DNA of 48,599 bases from a virus: positions 1-48,599 of the IMG/VR virus record IMGVR_UViG_3300036861_000290. The stretch is one strand, 5' to 3'. The translations under genes were made by a program, and so were the position numbers. The notes below the pieces were generated by a model. It was not told where the DNA came from, did no database searches, and saw only the letters and a program-made list of their open reading frames with translations. Position 1 is the first letter of the stretch; each line of letters starts with the position of its first letter. Shown one piece after another: positions 15,668 through 25,443 of this stretch.

Positions 15668-15988
15668 ATGCCCAACCCGAAACGAGTCCACGGGCCTGCA
15701 CAGGTCTCGAACGCGGCCGCGACGAAGTACACGGTCCCGACGAACATCAAGGCGGTAATGAGGTATGTCCACCTCTACAACCCGTCTGGTTCGTCGGTCA
15801 ACTTCACGCTGACCATCGGCGCCGACGCGGCCGCCGTCCGGCTCTTCGACGCCTTCCCGGTCCCCGCGGCCGGGCCGTATCCTGTCTGGCTGTACGAGCC
15901 ACTGGTCGCCGGAGAAATCCTCCAGGCCTTCGCAGGCACCAACAACATCCTCGTCCTGACGATCTCGGTCGACGAAGACGCGGCATAG
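15668..15988 (+). CDS. small beta-sandwich virion protein
   Basis: 106 aa. TVPTNIKAVMRYVHLYNPSGS followed by FTLTIG and a C-terminal LTISVDEDAA strand is the recognisable layout of small phage surface proteins ('x-VP-x-T-x-A-x-x-R-x-I/V-H-x-x-N-x-x-G'). Usually near tail fibres; receptor binding or particle surface role inferred. Confidence 0.65.
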   Translation: MPNPKRVHGPAQVSNAAATKYTVPTNIKAVMRYVHLYNPSGSSVNFTLTIGADAAAVRLFDAFPVPAAGPYPVWLYEPLVAGEILQAFAGTNNILVLTISVDEDAA

Positions 15989-15997
15989 GCGGGCCCC

Positions 15998-17971
15998 GTG
16001 ACGACTGTCACGAAGCCGAACGTCCTCGAGGGGACGGACTGGTCCGCCGGCTGGGTCCCGGACATCGAGCCAGCCGCCCAGCCTGACAACGGTCTGCGGG
16101 ACGTCCTCAACCTCCTGCCGCAGCGCGGCTCGAACGTGCTCGTCACGCGGAAAGGGTTCTCGAGGCTCGACCTCGACCCCGGCCTCCCGGCGACACACTG
16201 GGTCCATCAAGTCTTTGCCTTCAACCCGGACGGAGAGTCCCCGCGACTCATTTGCATCCTGACCGACGGCTCTGCGAACGCGAACAACGTCCAGCTATGG
16301 CGGATCGAGCTCGACGAGCAGACGACTTCTCGGATGGACACGGCCGGCAGGACTTGGGCTAACCCGTTCACTGACCACTGGGGCATGGCGATCGGCCGGA
16401 AGTGGTACGGCGGCGTCAACGGCGAAGCGATGTACTCGTGGGACCCGACGGGCAGTGTCTGGGATGCGGATGCCTCGGCCGACTCGACGTGGAAGACGTG
16501 GGTCGATGCAGTCGATGCCGGTGTCACGACTGCGACCCAGTACGGCCGCGACTACGCCTGGAACGGCCGTGAGAAGACGATCTACAACACCAAGGTCTAC
16601 CGGCCGGGCAAGAGCATCCGGTACGACACATGGGAGAACGACCGCCAGCAGTACGCCAGGGGCGAGCGGGTCTCGAGGTTCGCCTCGTGGGGCGGGTCGT
16701 CCTACTGGAAGTCGTTCCGGTGCATCCTGACGCACGTCCCCGACACAGGTAATAGACCCGGTGACGGGACGGCTAACTGGCAATCGTGTTGGTCGAAGGT
16801 CAAGCTCTCGGCTCCGGCCGACTCCGACGGCAACACGGCGAACAACTGGCAGATCGTCGCTGACCAGTCGACGACTGCGGCCAAGACGCAGATCGCGTGC
16901 TGGTTCGGCGAGCGCCTCTGGCTGCGGTACGACGGCAGCGGCAGCGGCTCGAAGACCCGGATGCAGTACTCCGCGACTCTCAAGTTCAAGCGGGGTGCGA
17001 GCATCGCGACGGTCGTCTGGGACCCGACGGACTGGGCCCCGAACATCGACGAAGACGGATCGGGCGGAGGCTGGCTCTCCTTCCACGACTCCGTCTCTCA
17101 CGGGACGATCATGGAGGCCGTCTCCTACGGCCAGTACATGATCGTCTTCAAGCGTCAGTCGACGTGGGTCGTCTCGGGCCAGAGCGAGGAGACGTTCACA
17201 GTCCGCCGGCTCGCCCACGACGTCGGGATGCTCTGCAAGGACGCATTCTGCGAGCTCGACGGAATCGTCTACTTCGCTGACGAGGACGGTCTCAAGATGA
17301 CGGACGGGACCCAGGTCCAGGCCGTCCGGGGCATGGGGAACATCCTCGACTTCTGGAAGACGACTCTGACCTCCATCCTCCAGAGGAAGTTCGCCGCACT
17401 CGAGCGGATCATCTCAGTCTGGGCGTACGACAACTTCGTCTGGGTCAACCTCTACGACACGACCCTCGTCTACGACCCGCTGACCGCGAGCTTCTGGCGG
17501 ACGGACCTCCCGGCCTACGACACCGCGATCACCTACAACGACCAGATCGCCAAGATGTACTTCGTCGCTCCCGACTCCTACGGCAACGGGAATTACGTCT
17601 ACGAGTACGGGACCGACGACGTCGACGACCTCGGAGACAGCGTCCACTCGACGGCCCAGATCGAATGGTCGATGAAGACGGCCTGGTGGACGTTCGGGAC
17701 GATGCACGAACAGCGTCGGATCAGGCGGATGTGGGCGATCGCCAAGGGCGTCTGCAACTACACCGTCAAGGCATTCCGCGACTGGGTCGACACTGACGCC
17801 AAGACGACGTCGAGGTCGAGCTCGACTGAGGACCCCGTCCACCTCGAGGGCGAAGTCTTCGCCGACAGTCACGCCATCAGCTACGAGATCACGGGCGACC
17901 AGGCTCCCGCAGTCTTCACGAGCCTGACCGTCGAGACCGAACCCCGCCGCCGGCGATACCACACACCATAG
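15998..17971 (+). CDS. large tail protein, nozzle or hub type
   Basis: 657 aa, GTG start. Opens with a conserved-type segment (DWSAGW...DNGLRDVLNLLP) and continues as a long series of beta strands rich in Trp/Tyr, as in beta-propeller tail proteins of short-tailed phages where the N-terminus reads 'D-x-x-x-G-L...DA-x-N-hydrophobic'. Probably the main tail protein under the adaptor. Exact family not certain; host binding is less likely given its size and position. Confidence 0.65.
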   Translation: MTTVTKPNVLEGTDWSAGWVPDIEPAAQPDNGLRDVLNLLPQRGSNVLVTRKGFSRLDLDPGLPATHWVHQVFAFNPDGESPRLICILTDGSANANNVQLWRIELDEQTTSRMDTAGRTWANPFTDHWGMAIGRKWYGGVNGEAMYSWDPTGSVWDADASADSTWKTWVDAVDAGVTTATQYGRDYAWNGREKTIYNTKVYRPGKSIRYDTWENDRQQYARGERVSRFASWGGSSYWKSFRCILTHVPDTGNRPGDGTANWQSCWSKVKLSAPADSDGNTANNWQIVADQSTTAAKTQIACWFGERLWLRYDGSGSGSKTRMQYSATLKFKRGASIATVVWDPTDWAPNIDEDGSGGGWLSFHDSVSHGTIMEAVSYGQYMIVFKRQSTWVVSGQSEETFTVRRLAHDVGMLCKDAFCELDGIVYFADEDGLKMTDGTQVQAVRGMGNILDFWKTTLTSILQRKFAALERIISVWAYDNFVWVNLYDTTLVYDPLTASFWRTDLPAYDTAITYNDQIAKMYFVAPDSYGNGNYVYEYGTDDVDDLGDSVHSTAQIEWSMKTAWWTFGTMHEQRRIRRMWAIAKGVCNYTVKAFRDWVDTDAKTTSRSSSTEDPVHLEGEVFADSHAISYEITGDQAPAVFTSLTVETEPRRRRYHTP

Positions 17972-17978
17972 GAGAGAC

Positions 17979-18668
17979 ATGGCCTACACCGTCAACGGAC
18001 CACGCGCAGGGCGATCGACCGGCCGCCAGCGGAACACGCTGGTCAACACGGCCTCGAAGACTCCCCTGCCCGTCGTCAGCCCGCAGTCCGCAGTCGGATA
18101 CGGGGCCCAGGCGGGGCAGACCCAGAACCAGCTCTTCATGCGGCTCGCGCAGTACCGCCGAGGGCTCGGGCAGGTCCAGGCAAAGTTCCGGATGGACAGG
18201 GCGGCCGCCGCAGCGGCGGCCCGCCAGGGAGCGGTCAGCGTCGAGAACCAGGCCCTCGACCGAGGCATCCTCGGTTCGAGCATCCAGGCCGGCCAGATGG
18301 TCGGCGTCCGGGCCGACAAGGCCCAGGCGATCCAGATGGCCGTCCAGGCTCGGAATGAGGGACGCTTCGGGCTCGAGTCCGAGAGGATCGCCGCCTACAA
18401 CGACTACTGGAACAGCTTCTTCCAACAGCAGGCACAGAAACGGGCAGAGCAGGCCACGATGGCGAACGAGGCATTCCTCCGAGACCTCGTCCTCCGACAG
18501 GGAGACGAGTCCGGCGGAGCCGGTGGCGTGGGATCGGCTGCCGCGTCCGCCGCTGCCAACGCGAAGTCCCTCTCGTGGGCGATGAGCATGTTCGGCCCAG
18601 TCCAGACCAAGATCGGTGCCGGAGTCGCGTACCGCGGCGCCCAGGTCAACCCTCGGACGTACTCGTAG
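17979..18668 (+). CDS. internal virion (ejection) protein 1
   Basis: 229 aa, ATG start after AGGAGAG. Almost all helix, rich in Ala, Gln and Arg (RMDRAAAAAAARQ, FFQQQAQKRAEQ), ending with a Gly/Ala hydrophobic stretch. Size, composition and position directly before two further helical proteins match podovirus inner core proteins that are ejected with DNA. No sequence family assigned. Confidence 0.6.
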   Translation: MAYTVNGPRAGRSTGRQRNTLVNTASKTPLPVVSPQSAVGYGAQAGQTQNQLFMRLAQYRRGLGQVQAKFRMDRAAAAAAARQGAVSVENQALDRGILGSSIQAGQMVGVRADKAQAIQMAVQARNEGRFGLESERIAAYNDYWNSFFQQQAQKRAEQATMANEAFLRDLVLRQGDESGGAGGVGSAAASAAANAKSLSWAMSMFGPVQTKIGAGVAYRGAQVNPRTYS

Positions 18669-18685
18669 GGATGTAGGAGCGACAG

Positions 18686-19762
18686 GTGGCGAAGACCAGG
18701 ATCGTCCAGCAGGGTACGGGTGACGCGCTCTCTCGAGCTCGAGCAGCCGTCTCGAAACTCAGGAGTGCGACGGACGCCGACCGCATGGGCGACTTCAACT
18801 TCACACGGAACCAGCAGGCCGCCGTCTTCGCGAACCTGGCGACGACCGGGAAGGGTGCTGCTCGTCAGCTCTCTGCCCAGCAGTCCCAGGTCCTCGGGGC
18901 GATGGCGCGGCTCGCAGGACGGACCGGCGCCGGCGCTCTCCAGAAGACGTACCGCAGCACGCTCGCTGAGTTCGGCGGCATGGGCAAGGTCGCGCGCGCA
19001 GACTTCGGGCCCGCCAGGGCGACGAGCAAGGCCACAGGCATCCTCAACCGGGCGGAGCTCGAGGCGGGAGTCCTGACCGGCCGAGCCGGCACTACGGCCC
19101 TCGAGGCCCAGCGGGCAGGAGCCCGCGAGGCTGCGTCCGGAGCACAGTACGCGCTCGCCTCGGCCCTCCGGTATCGGGCGGGCCAGGACGCACAGCTCAT
19201 CGCGGGCCAGGAGGCCGACATCGCGAAGATGCAGCTCCAGGCCTCACTCGACCTCGACATCTACAAGAAGAAGCTCGACTACCAGCAGCAGGCCGACCAG
19301 AAGACGAACACGAACTTCTCGCTCATCGCGAACACGATCCCGGCCGTCGCGGCCGACTTCGCCCACCTCCTCGGCCGTAACAAGAACGGCGACACGACGC
19401 TGACGGTCACCGATCCGAAGACCGGCGTCAAGTCGGAGGTCCCCTGGACTCGCATCGCAGCCAGAGACGTCCTCATGCAGCAGTACGGGATCATCGACCC
19501 GAACGAGGCCAGGCTCTTCGACCGGGTCACAGTCCTGATGGAGAAGATGGGGATGGACGCGACCGAGGCAGTCCAGCAGGCCGCGAGCGAGCTCTACGGA
19601 GGCACTCCCGGCTACGACACCGGCAAGATGAACGAGCTCTTCGCCTCCGGAGTCCAGTCCCGATCGACAGCGGCCATCACACAGGCGAGGGCCGCGACTC
19701 TGGTCGTGCCGGCTACAGCCGCCCAGAACCGGCAGCAAGGCATCCGGCGTTACGGGGCATAG
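18686..19762 (+). CDS. internal virion (ejection) protein 2
   Basis: 358 aa, GTG start. Ala/Gln/Arg-rich coiled helices throughout (residues 60-215) with a mixed C-terminal region (TVTDPKTGVKSEVPWTRI, then a helical tail). It sits between two other ejection-type genes. Inferred to form part of the internal core; no catalytic motif seen. Confidence 0.6.
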   Translation: MAKTRIVQQGTGDALSRARAAVSKLRSATDADRMGDFNFTRNQQAAVFANLATTGKGAARQLSAQQSQVLGAMARLAGRTGAGALQKTYRSTLAEFGGMGKVARADFGPARATSKATGILNRAELEAGVLTGRAGTTALEAQRAGAREAASGAQYALASALRYRAGQDAQLIAGQEADIAKMQLQASLDLDIYKKKLDYQQQADQKTNTNFSLIANTIPAVAADFAHLLGRNKNGDTTLTVTDPKTGVKSEVPWTRIAARDVLMQQYGIIDPNEARLFDRVTVLMEKMGMDATEAVQQAASELYGGTPGYDTGKMNELFASGVQSRSTAAITQARAATLVVPATAAQNRQQGIRRYGA

Positions 19763-19772
19763 ACAAGCCGTA

Positions 19773-19789
19773 GCGGCGTTCCACGCCGC
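19773..19789 (+). other. hairpin upstream of the 1,873-aa gene
   Basis: GCGGCGT/ACGCCGC with a TCC loop, ten bases before the ribosome site GGAAG. It could influence translation of the long gene. Confidence 0.4.
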
Positions 19790-19809
19790 GAGGCCAATGG
19801 AAGACTTTG

Positions 19810-22800
19810 ATGGCAGACACACTCCCTGGTTCACTCCCTGCTCCGCGCGGCTTCCCTGCTCCCCGTGTCTTCCCGGCGCCGGGCGCTGATCCGACGGCGG
19901 GGAACCCGTATGCGTCTCAGGCTCCGAAGCCCGCGGCAGAGCTCCCCTGGTCTCCGCTCGCTCAGGCAGTCGGAGTCACGGAGCCCTCGACCCAGGACGA
20001 CGCCCTCCGGCAGATTCAGAACGCGATCACGAGGATCGCGACGGTCGATCCGAAACAGGCCGCCGAGCTCGAGTCCAGGTTCTCAGGCGCCCCGAAGGGG
20101 GGAGGGTTCTTCGGAGCCCTCAAGCACCTCGCCGGCGACATCCTGTCCCCCGCCCTCAGCATCGGCGGCAAGGCCCTCGACATCCTCGGTCGGACGTCTC
20201 ACCTCGTCCCCGCTCTCCTCGAACACGGGCCCGTCGGGTTCGTCCACGCCATCACCGGCGAAGACAAGACGAGCTGGGGTGACATCCTCAAGGACAAGGG
20301 CATTCTCCAGGGGCACGACCTCTTCTCGAAGATCGCACGCGGCATCACCGGGTTCGTCGGCGACGTCGCGACGGACCCTCTCACTTATCTGACGCTCGGC
20401 GCCGGGGCAGGCGTCTCCGCCGCGACCCGTGGAGCCCTCGCCGGCGAAGAGATCGCGGTCGCTGCGACGAAGACAGCAGCGGTCAAGGCGTTCGCCGAGA
20501 AGGGCGGAGAGAACTTCGTCCGTAGCGCCCTCCGCTCTCTCTCGAGCCAGGGCGACATCACACAGCTCATCGCCCGACGGGGGAACGACCTGACCGAACG
20601 ACTGATGTCGATAGCCGGCAAGGACATCAGCGAGACCGGCCGGGCCATCCTCGGGGACGCGGCAGACGCATGGGCCCAGGTCTACAACAAGGCCCAGGCC
20701 CGGACACTCGGCTCATGGTTCGCCGGCAACGGCGGCGACATCGTCCTCCAGTCTGGCCGAAAGCTCCTGCCCGCTGAAGGCAAGAGCATCATGGAGGACC
20801 TCATCAGGGCCGGGCAGTTCACGAAGGCCCGCGGTCCTGCGTGGGAGGCCTCGAAGCGTGCAGCGGCCGCCCTCGGCGGGATGCGTGCCAGGTTCGCCAT
20901 CCCGTTCACCAGCTTCCGGTTCATGTCCCCGTTCAACGTGGGGGCAGGCGTCATGGAGCGTTTCGGCGCCGGCGTCCTCGGCCGTTTCTTCACCGGCCAC
21001 GCCGCGGGCCTGGCGATCGACAGGGCCATCCGGGACGGAGACATGGGCGCTGGAGACCTCGCGACCTACCTCCAGCAGGGCTGGAAGGGGCTCCGGGAGT
21101 CGGCCAAGATCGACGAGCACCTCGCGGAGGTCATAGCCGCGGCCAAGCACCGCGGCCCCTGGTTCGCCTCTCCGTACTTCTCGGCCTCGGACGTCGTCGG
21201 CAACTTCACGAAGCAGTTCACCTCTGGCAAGGGCATGGCCCGGATCGGCCTCGGTGGCTACCTGACGAAGAACGCCATCGACGTCGCCAGGGCCCAGAAG
21301 GAACGGCTCGGCCGCGAGGCCCTCTACACGATCACGACGAAGGAAGGCCAGTCGCAGAAGGACAACATCATGCGACGGCTCTATTCGACTTTCGGGTACC
21401 ACCCGAGCGCCCGCGCGGAGGAGAAGCAGCTCAGGAAGCTCGGGCTGGCCGCTGCCGACCGCGACAACACCGTCTCGAAGTACCTCAGCTACTTCCCGGA
21501 GAGTGCCCCCGTCGGCGTCGACGACATCGCGACAGGCAGGCTCGACGAGTGGTTCTGGAGCCGCCCTGACACGGTCGCCGCCCTCGCGCGAGCGGGCCAG
21601 GACGAGGGCCGTCAGGCCGAGGCCCACCTCGCCCAGCAGGCCATCCTCGACGACATGAAGGAGACTGCTCGTCAGGTCCCGGAAGGGTCTGACAGGCGGC
21701 GTCTCCTCGAAGAAATCCGGACCCTGAAGAACCACGGTCGCGACACCGTCCTCCGGCGTGACACGCACATCGGGGACGTCGTCCACGACTGGGACGATGC
21801 CGGAGCCATCACCGAGGGCGACGTCATCAAGTTCACGGGCCCGAACCCGCCGATCAGCGACTTCTGGCTCAATGTCCCGACGGACATGTCGGCCGAGACG
21901 ATCGAGGCCGCCGGCGTCAAGGACCTCAAGCTGTCCCACGGGGACCTCGGGATCGTCGGTGTCCGCGGGACGTCGAAGCGGAGCGCCCGGTCCCTCCGGG
22001 TCGTCACCAACGCCCGCAACATCGTGACCGTCGACATGCGCCAGGGCGTCAAGCCGGAGTCCCTCGGCGAAGTCCTCAACGAGACGGCCCAGCACCAGGC
22101 GTTCCTCAAGGCGGCCGGCGAGGCCAGGGATCAGGTCAAGGAGCTCATCGAGGACGCCCATCCTCTCCTGGCGACCGAGCACCTCGCTGCCGACGCAGAG
22201 CACGAGGCCGTCGCCAACCTCGCGACCCAGGCATGGAAGACGAGGCCCGGCGAGGCTCCCGAGGCCTTCCGGTTCATCTTCGACGACCACCAGGAGATCG
22301 TCGTCCTCGATCCTCGGAAGCTCAAGGTCGTCTCACCAGAAGCGGCTGCCAACGTCGAGGGCCAGGGCTTCTTCCACCGGACGATCGCGCGTAGCATCCG
22401 TGGCCGGCTGACAGGGTCAGGCGTCAGCGCGACGGGCAAGAGCATCTTCGACTCCGCCGGTCAGCTCCGTGCATCGTACGCGAGGCAGACGCGGCACATG
22501 ACGCTCCCGGAGGCCGAGGACTTCGTCCGCGGCGAGCTCCGTAAGGCAGGCCTCGCTGTCAAGGACAGCGAGCCGGTCTTCGAGCACAACCTCCTGACCG
22601 TCCTCGACGACTACCAGTCGTACCTCGGCAGCGCACTCACCAGCCACCTCCTCGGCAACAGCCTCGCTAGGCTCGAGGCCCTCGGCAACCTCGTCCCGTC
22701 GGAGTTCGGGGGCTTCGTCAAGTACGACCCCGTCCGCATCCGTCTGACGAAGGGCCTCGCCAGGGCCCTCGATCGCCAGTCCAGCAAGCTCCAGCAGGTC

Positions 22801-25431
22801 GTAGCGAGGGCAGACCGTGTCCTGGCTCGGGCCTCCGACACTCAGGAGAAGGCCCAGGCTGCGCGAGCCGAACGGACCAGCAGGCTCCTGTCACACATCG
22901 AGGCAGGCCTCAACCTCGACGAAATCCCAGAGAGCAACCTGAGCCGGAACGCCCAGCGTCTCCTCCGGAACGAAGTCGACCTCGGAGAGGCCGTGGCGGC
23001 CGAGAAGGCGACTCTCGTCGACGGCCGTGTCCTCTGGCAGGACCGGATGATCGTGACGAAGACGGCCGTCGAGAAGCTCAAGGCCGCAGGTCTGGACGAC
23101 TCGACAGTCGAGCGGCTCCTTCGTGACGGCGAGGTCTACGTCTCTCCCCAGACGGGCGAGGTCCTGACGAAGAAGGGCATCGCTCGGAAGGGCGGAGTCC
23201 GCGTCTACCATCCAGAGTTCATCCAGGGCGAGATGGCCGCCCTCGACAAGCGGACGGCAGAGCTCGATCGGATCGCCAACGAGGCGTTCCCGGTCCCGAG
23301 GCCTCCGCTCCGGAACAGCATCCCCGGTGCGTGGCAGGAGGACCCGAACGCCGAGCTCGTCCCGATCTCCACCATCGACGAACACGTCGAGACCTTCCCC
23401 CGTGGTCCGGGAGACCTTAGTCCTGAAGGACTACACGCGGGGCACTCGGACGAGTGGTGGGCCGACACAAAGGCCTCGCTCGAGAAGGACGGCCTCGAGA
23501 AGCCCGTCACGCTCTCGAAGTTCGAGGACAAGCTGATCCTCGTCGACGGCAACCACCGTCTCGCCATCGCGAAGTCCCTCGGCTGGACGCACATCCCGGC
23601 CGTCGGGCGGGAGACAAAGGTCACGTCGATCCTAGAGACGCTGACGAACGCGAAGGGGACCGAGACCAAGTGGCTCAAGCCCTCGGACATCGACCCTGTC
23701 TTCCGGCAGACTCCTGGACGAGCAGTCGGTACGGCCTCCAGAGAGGCGGCCCGGACGACCGAGAAGGTCGCGGCCAACTTCGACGAGGCAGTCCGCCGGC
23801 TCGAGAAGCAGACCTCAGAAGACGCGATGCGCGTCGGCCGGATGCGACGTGAAGTCCAGTCGGCCTTCAAGGAGCGGAACCGCCTCCAGGCGGAGTCCCG
23901 CGGACTCGTCGCCGACATCCAGCCTGCGGTCGTCCTCGACGCAAAGAGCGCCGACCACCTCGGATTCCTGCCCGTCCAGGCCCCCGGCCTCAGCGGAATC
24001 TGGGTCCATCCGTACATCGGTGAGGAGATGGCGTGGGCCCTCGGCGGGAAGCCGATCAGCTTCCTCCGGCAGGAGTGGCGGAAGTACGCCCTCGGCCCGT
24101 GGAAGCGGTGGGCGACCTACCGAAACCCCGGCTTCCATGTCCGGAACACGATGGGGATGTGGTTTATGAACATCCTCGGCGGCGTGACTACTGCTGACAT
24201 GGAGAGCGCACACAGGGTCATCATGGGCCACTCGAACTACAAGGGGTACGCGCTCAAGGAGCTGACCCCGGTCGAACGGGCACGCATCGGGATCGACATG
24301 GTCCCCGGTCTCCGTGGCAAGAGGGTGACGTACGGCGACATCGCCGACCTGACGGCAGACATGGGGATCGGCCGAGCGAACTCTGTCGCCGTCCGGTTCG
24401 CTGATGAGGTCGGATCACGAGTCCCTGTCGGCAAGGACGCGCAGAGGCTCCGTCGGCCGTTCCAATGGGTCGACCGGAACCTCCAGAACGTCGGGTCGAC
24501 GACGGAGGAGTGGGGCCGGGTCAGCGCATGGTTCGCCGGCATGGCCTCCAGCAACGGCGACCTGAGCGCAGCCAGGGCGTTCGTTATGATGCGTCACGGC
24601 GACTACGCCGACCTGACGCCGGCGGAGGACTTCATCAAAGACCTCGTCCCGTTCTACAAGTGGATGAGGACATCGCTCCCGTTCCACGTCCGGATGCTCG
24701 CTGCCAACCCTGGCGCGTTCCTCGCGATGACCGACAAGGCGAAGAGCGCGGTCTACACGGCCGAGGGCTTCGACCGGCAACAGTTCGAGAAGTACCAGCC
24801 GAGCTGGATGCACGGCCGTATGTACCTCCCGCTGCCGGGCTCGACGGCCGAGGCCTCGAAGTACGTCCTCGCCGACCTCCCGTACGCGGACGTCTACCGA
24901 GGCTTCAGCGACTACCTCTCGTCCTCGCTGCCCATCGCTCGGAACATCATCGAGTCCTTCGGCATCCACCAGACCGTCTTCACTGGCAGGCCACTCGGGA
25001 CAAAGCTGGTCCCGGTCGCGTCGTGGCTCGACTTCCCAGGCGCCCATCAGTTGATGGCCGCCATGCCCTACGCGCAGACGGGCCCTGACGGCAGAATCTA
25101 CATCCCGGATACCATCGACAACGTCCTCGGCGCGTTCCCGGCCTACGCGCGGTTCCGCAACTGGCTGTCAGAGGACCCGGCACGAGTCGACAACAGGACG
25201 AAGTCGCTCCTCTCGTGGTTCGGTCTCCCGTTCCAGAAGTCGACCGCGACCATGGCCGAGCAGGACTTCTACTGGTCCGAGATCGTACCGGCACTCGAAC
25301 ACATGAAGAGCATGGGCGTCGAGCTCCCGACACTCGCGGAGCTCCACAAGGCCGGACAGGTGACGGCCGACGCCTTCACCTATCCGAGCTTCGACGAGAT
25401 GTTCCCGACTGGCGTCGTAGGAACATCCTAG
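19810..25431 (+). CDS. giant internal virion protein with ParB-like domain
   Basis: 1,873 aa from the ATG at 19810 (GGAAG six bases upstream; a TTG at 19807 is too close to it). N-terminus is Pro/Ala-rich. Most of the chain is helical and soluble. Near residues 1184-1262 lies a ParB/sulfiredoxin-like segment: LVPISTID, a helical part with a D-E-W-W stretch, and VDGNHRLAIAKSLGW, the typical DG-H-R core. Near 1437 the block RNPGFHVRNTMG followed by a hydrophobic stretch resembles domains of phage polyvalent and ejected proteins. Size and position as last virion gene before lysis fit the largest ejection protein of podoviruses, which crosses the envelope. A tape measure is the alternative. Confidence 0.75.
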   Translation: MADTLPGSLPAPRGFPAPRVFPAPGADPTAGNPYASQAPKPAAELPWSPLAQAVGVTEPSTQDDALRQIQNAITRIATVDPKQAAELESRFSGAPKGGGFFGALKHLAGDILSPALSIGGKALDILGRTSHLVPALLEHGPVGFVHAITGEDKTSWGDILKDKGILQGHDLFSKIARGITGFVGDVATDPLTYLTLGAGAGVSAATRGALAGEEIAVAATKTAAVKAFAEKGGENFVRSALRSLSSQGDITQLIARRGNDLTERLMSIAGKDISETGRAILGDAADAWAQVYNKAQARTLGSWFAGNGGDIVLQSGRKLLPAEGKSIMEDLIRAGQFTKARGPAWEASKRAAAALGGMRARFAIPFTSFRFMSPFNVGAGVMERFGAGVLGRFFTGHAAGLAIDRAIRDGDMGAGDLATYLQQGWKGLRESAKIDEHLAEVIAAAKHRGPWFASPYFSASDVVGNFTKQFTSGKGMARIGLGGYLTKNAIDVARAQKERLGREALYTITTKEGQSQKDNIMRRLYSTFGYHPSARAEEKQLRKLGLAAADRDNTVSKYLSYFPESAPVGVDDIATGRLDEWFWSRPDTVAALARAGQDEGRQAEAHLAQQAILDDMKETARQVPEGSDRRRLLEEIRTLKNHGRDTVLRRDTHIGDVVHDWDDAGAITEGDVIKFTGPNPPISDFWLNVPTDMSAETIEAAGVKDLKLSHGDLGIVGVRGTSKRSARSLRVVTNARNIVTVDMRQGVKPESLGEVLNETAQHQAFLKAAGEARDQVKELIEDAHPLLATEHLAADAEHEAVANLATQAWKTRPGEAPEAFRFIFDDHQEIVVLDPRKLKVVSPEAAANVEGQGFFHRTIARSIRGRLTGSGVSATGKSIFDSAGQLRASYARQTRHMTLPEAEDFVRGELRKAGLAVKDSEPVFEHNLLTVLDDYQSYLGSALTSHLLGNSLARLEALGNLVPSEFGGFVKYDPVRIRLTKGLARALDRQSSKLQQVVARADRVLARASDTQEKAQAARAERTSRLLSHIEAGLNLDEIPESNLSRNAQRLLRNEVDLGEAVAAEKATLVDGRVLWQDRMIVTKTAVEKLKAAGLDDSTVERLLRDGEVYVSPQTGEVLTKKGIARKGGVRVYHPEFIQGEMAALDKRTAELDRIANEAFPVPRPPLRNSIPGAWQEDPNAELVPISTIDEHVETFPRGPGDLSPEGLHAGHSDEWWADTKASLEKDGLEKPVTLSKFEDKLILVDGNHRLAIAKSLGWTHIPAVGRETKVTSILETLTNAKGTETKWLKPSDIDPVFRQTPGRAVGTASREAARTTEKVAANFDEAVRRLEKQTSEDAMRVGRMRREVQSAFKERNRLQAESRGLVADIQPAVVLDAKSADHLGFLPVQAPGLSGIWVHPYIGEEMAWALGGKPISFLRQEWRKYALGPWKRWATYRNPGFHVRNTMGMWFMNILGGVTTADMESAHRVIMGHSNYKGYALKELTPVERARIGIDMVPGLRGKRVTYGDIADLTADMGIGRANSVAVRFADEVGSRVPVGKDAQRLRRPFQWVDRNLQNVGSTTEEWGRVSAWFAGMASSNGDLSAARAFVMMRHGDYADLTPAEDFIKDLVPFYKWMRTSLPFHVRMLAANPGAFLAMTDKAKSAVYTAEGFDRQQFEKYQPSWMHGRMYLPLPGSTAEASKYVLADLPYADVYRGFSDYLSSSLPIARNIIESFGIHQTVFTGRPLGTKLVPVASWLDFPGAHQLMAAMPYAQTGPDGRIYIPDTIDNVLGAFPAYARFRNWLSEDPARVDNRTKSLLSWFGLPFQKSTATMAEQDFYWSEIVPALEHMKSMGVELPTLAELHKAGQVTADAFTYPSFDEMFPTGVVGTS

Positions 25432-25443
25432 AGGGGGCACGAC

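Noticed and set aside
20713-22290. 525-aa open frame on the minus strand
   Set aside because: Antisense to the giant ejection gene; no coding pattern.
19810-25431. Tape measure protein of a long-tailed phage
   Set aside because: No tail tube, sheath or tail assembly chaperone genes precede it; a ParB-like domain and neighbouring ejection-type genes fit a short-tailed phage better, though not proven.
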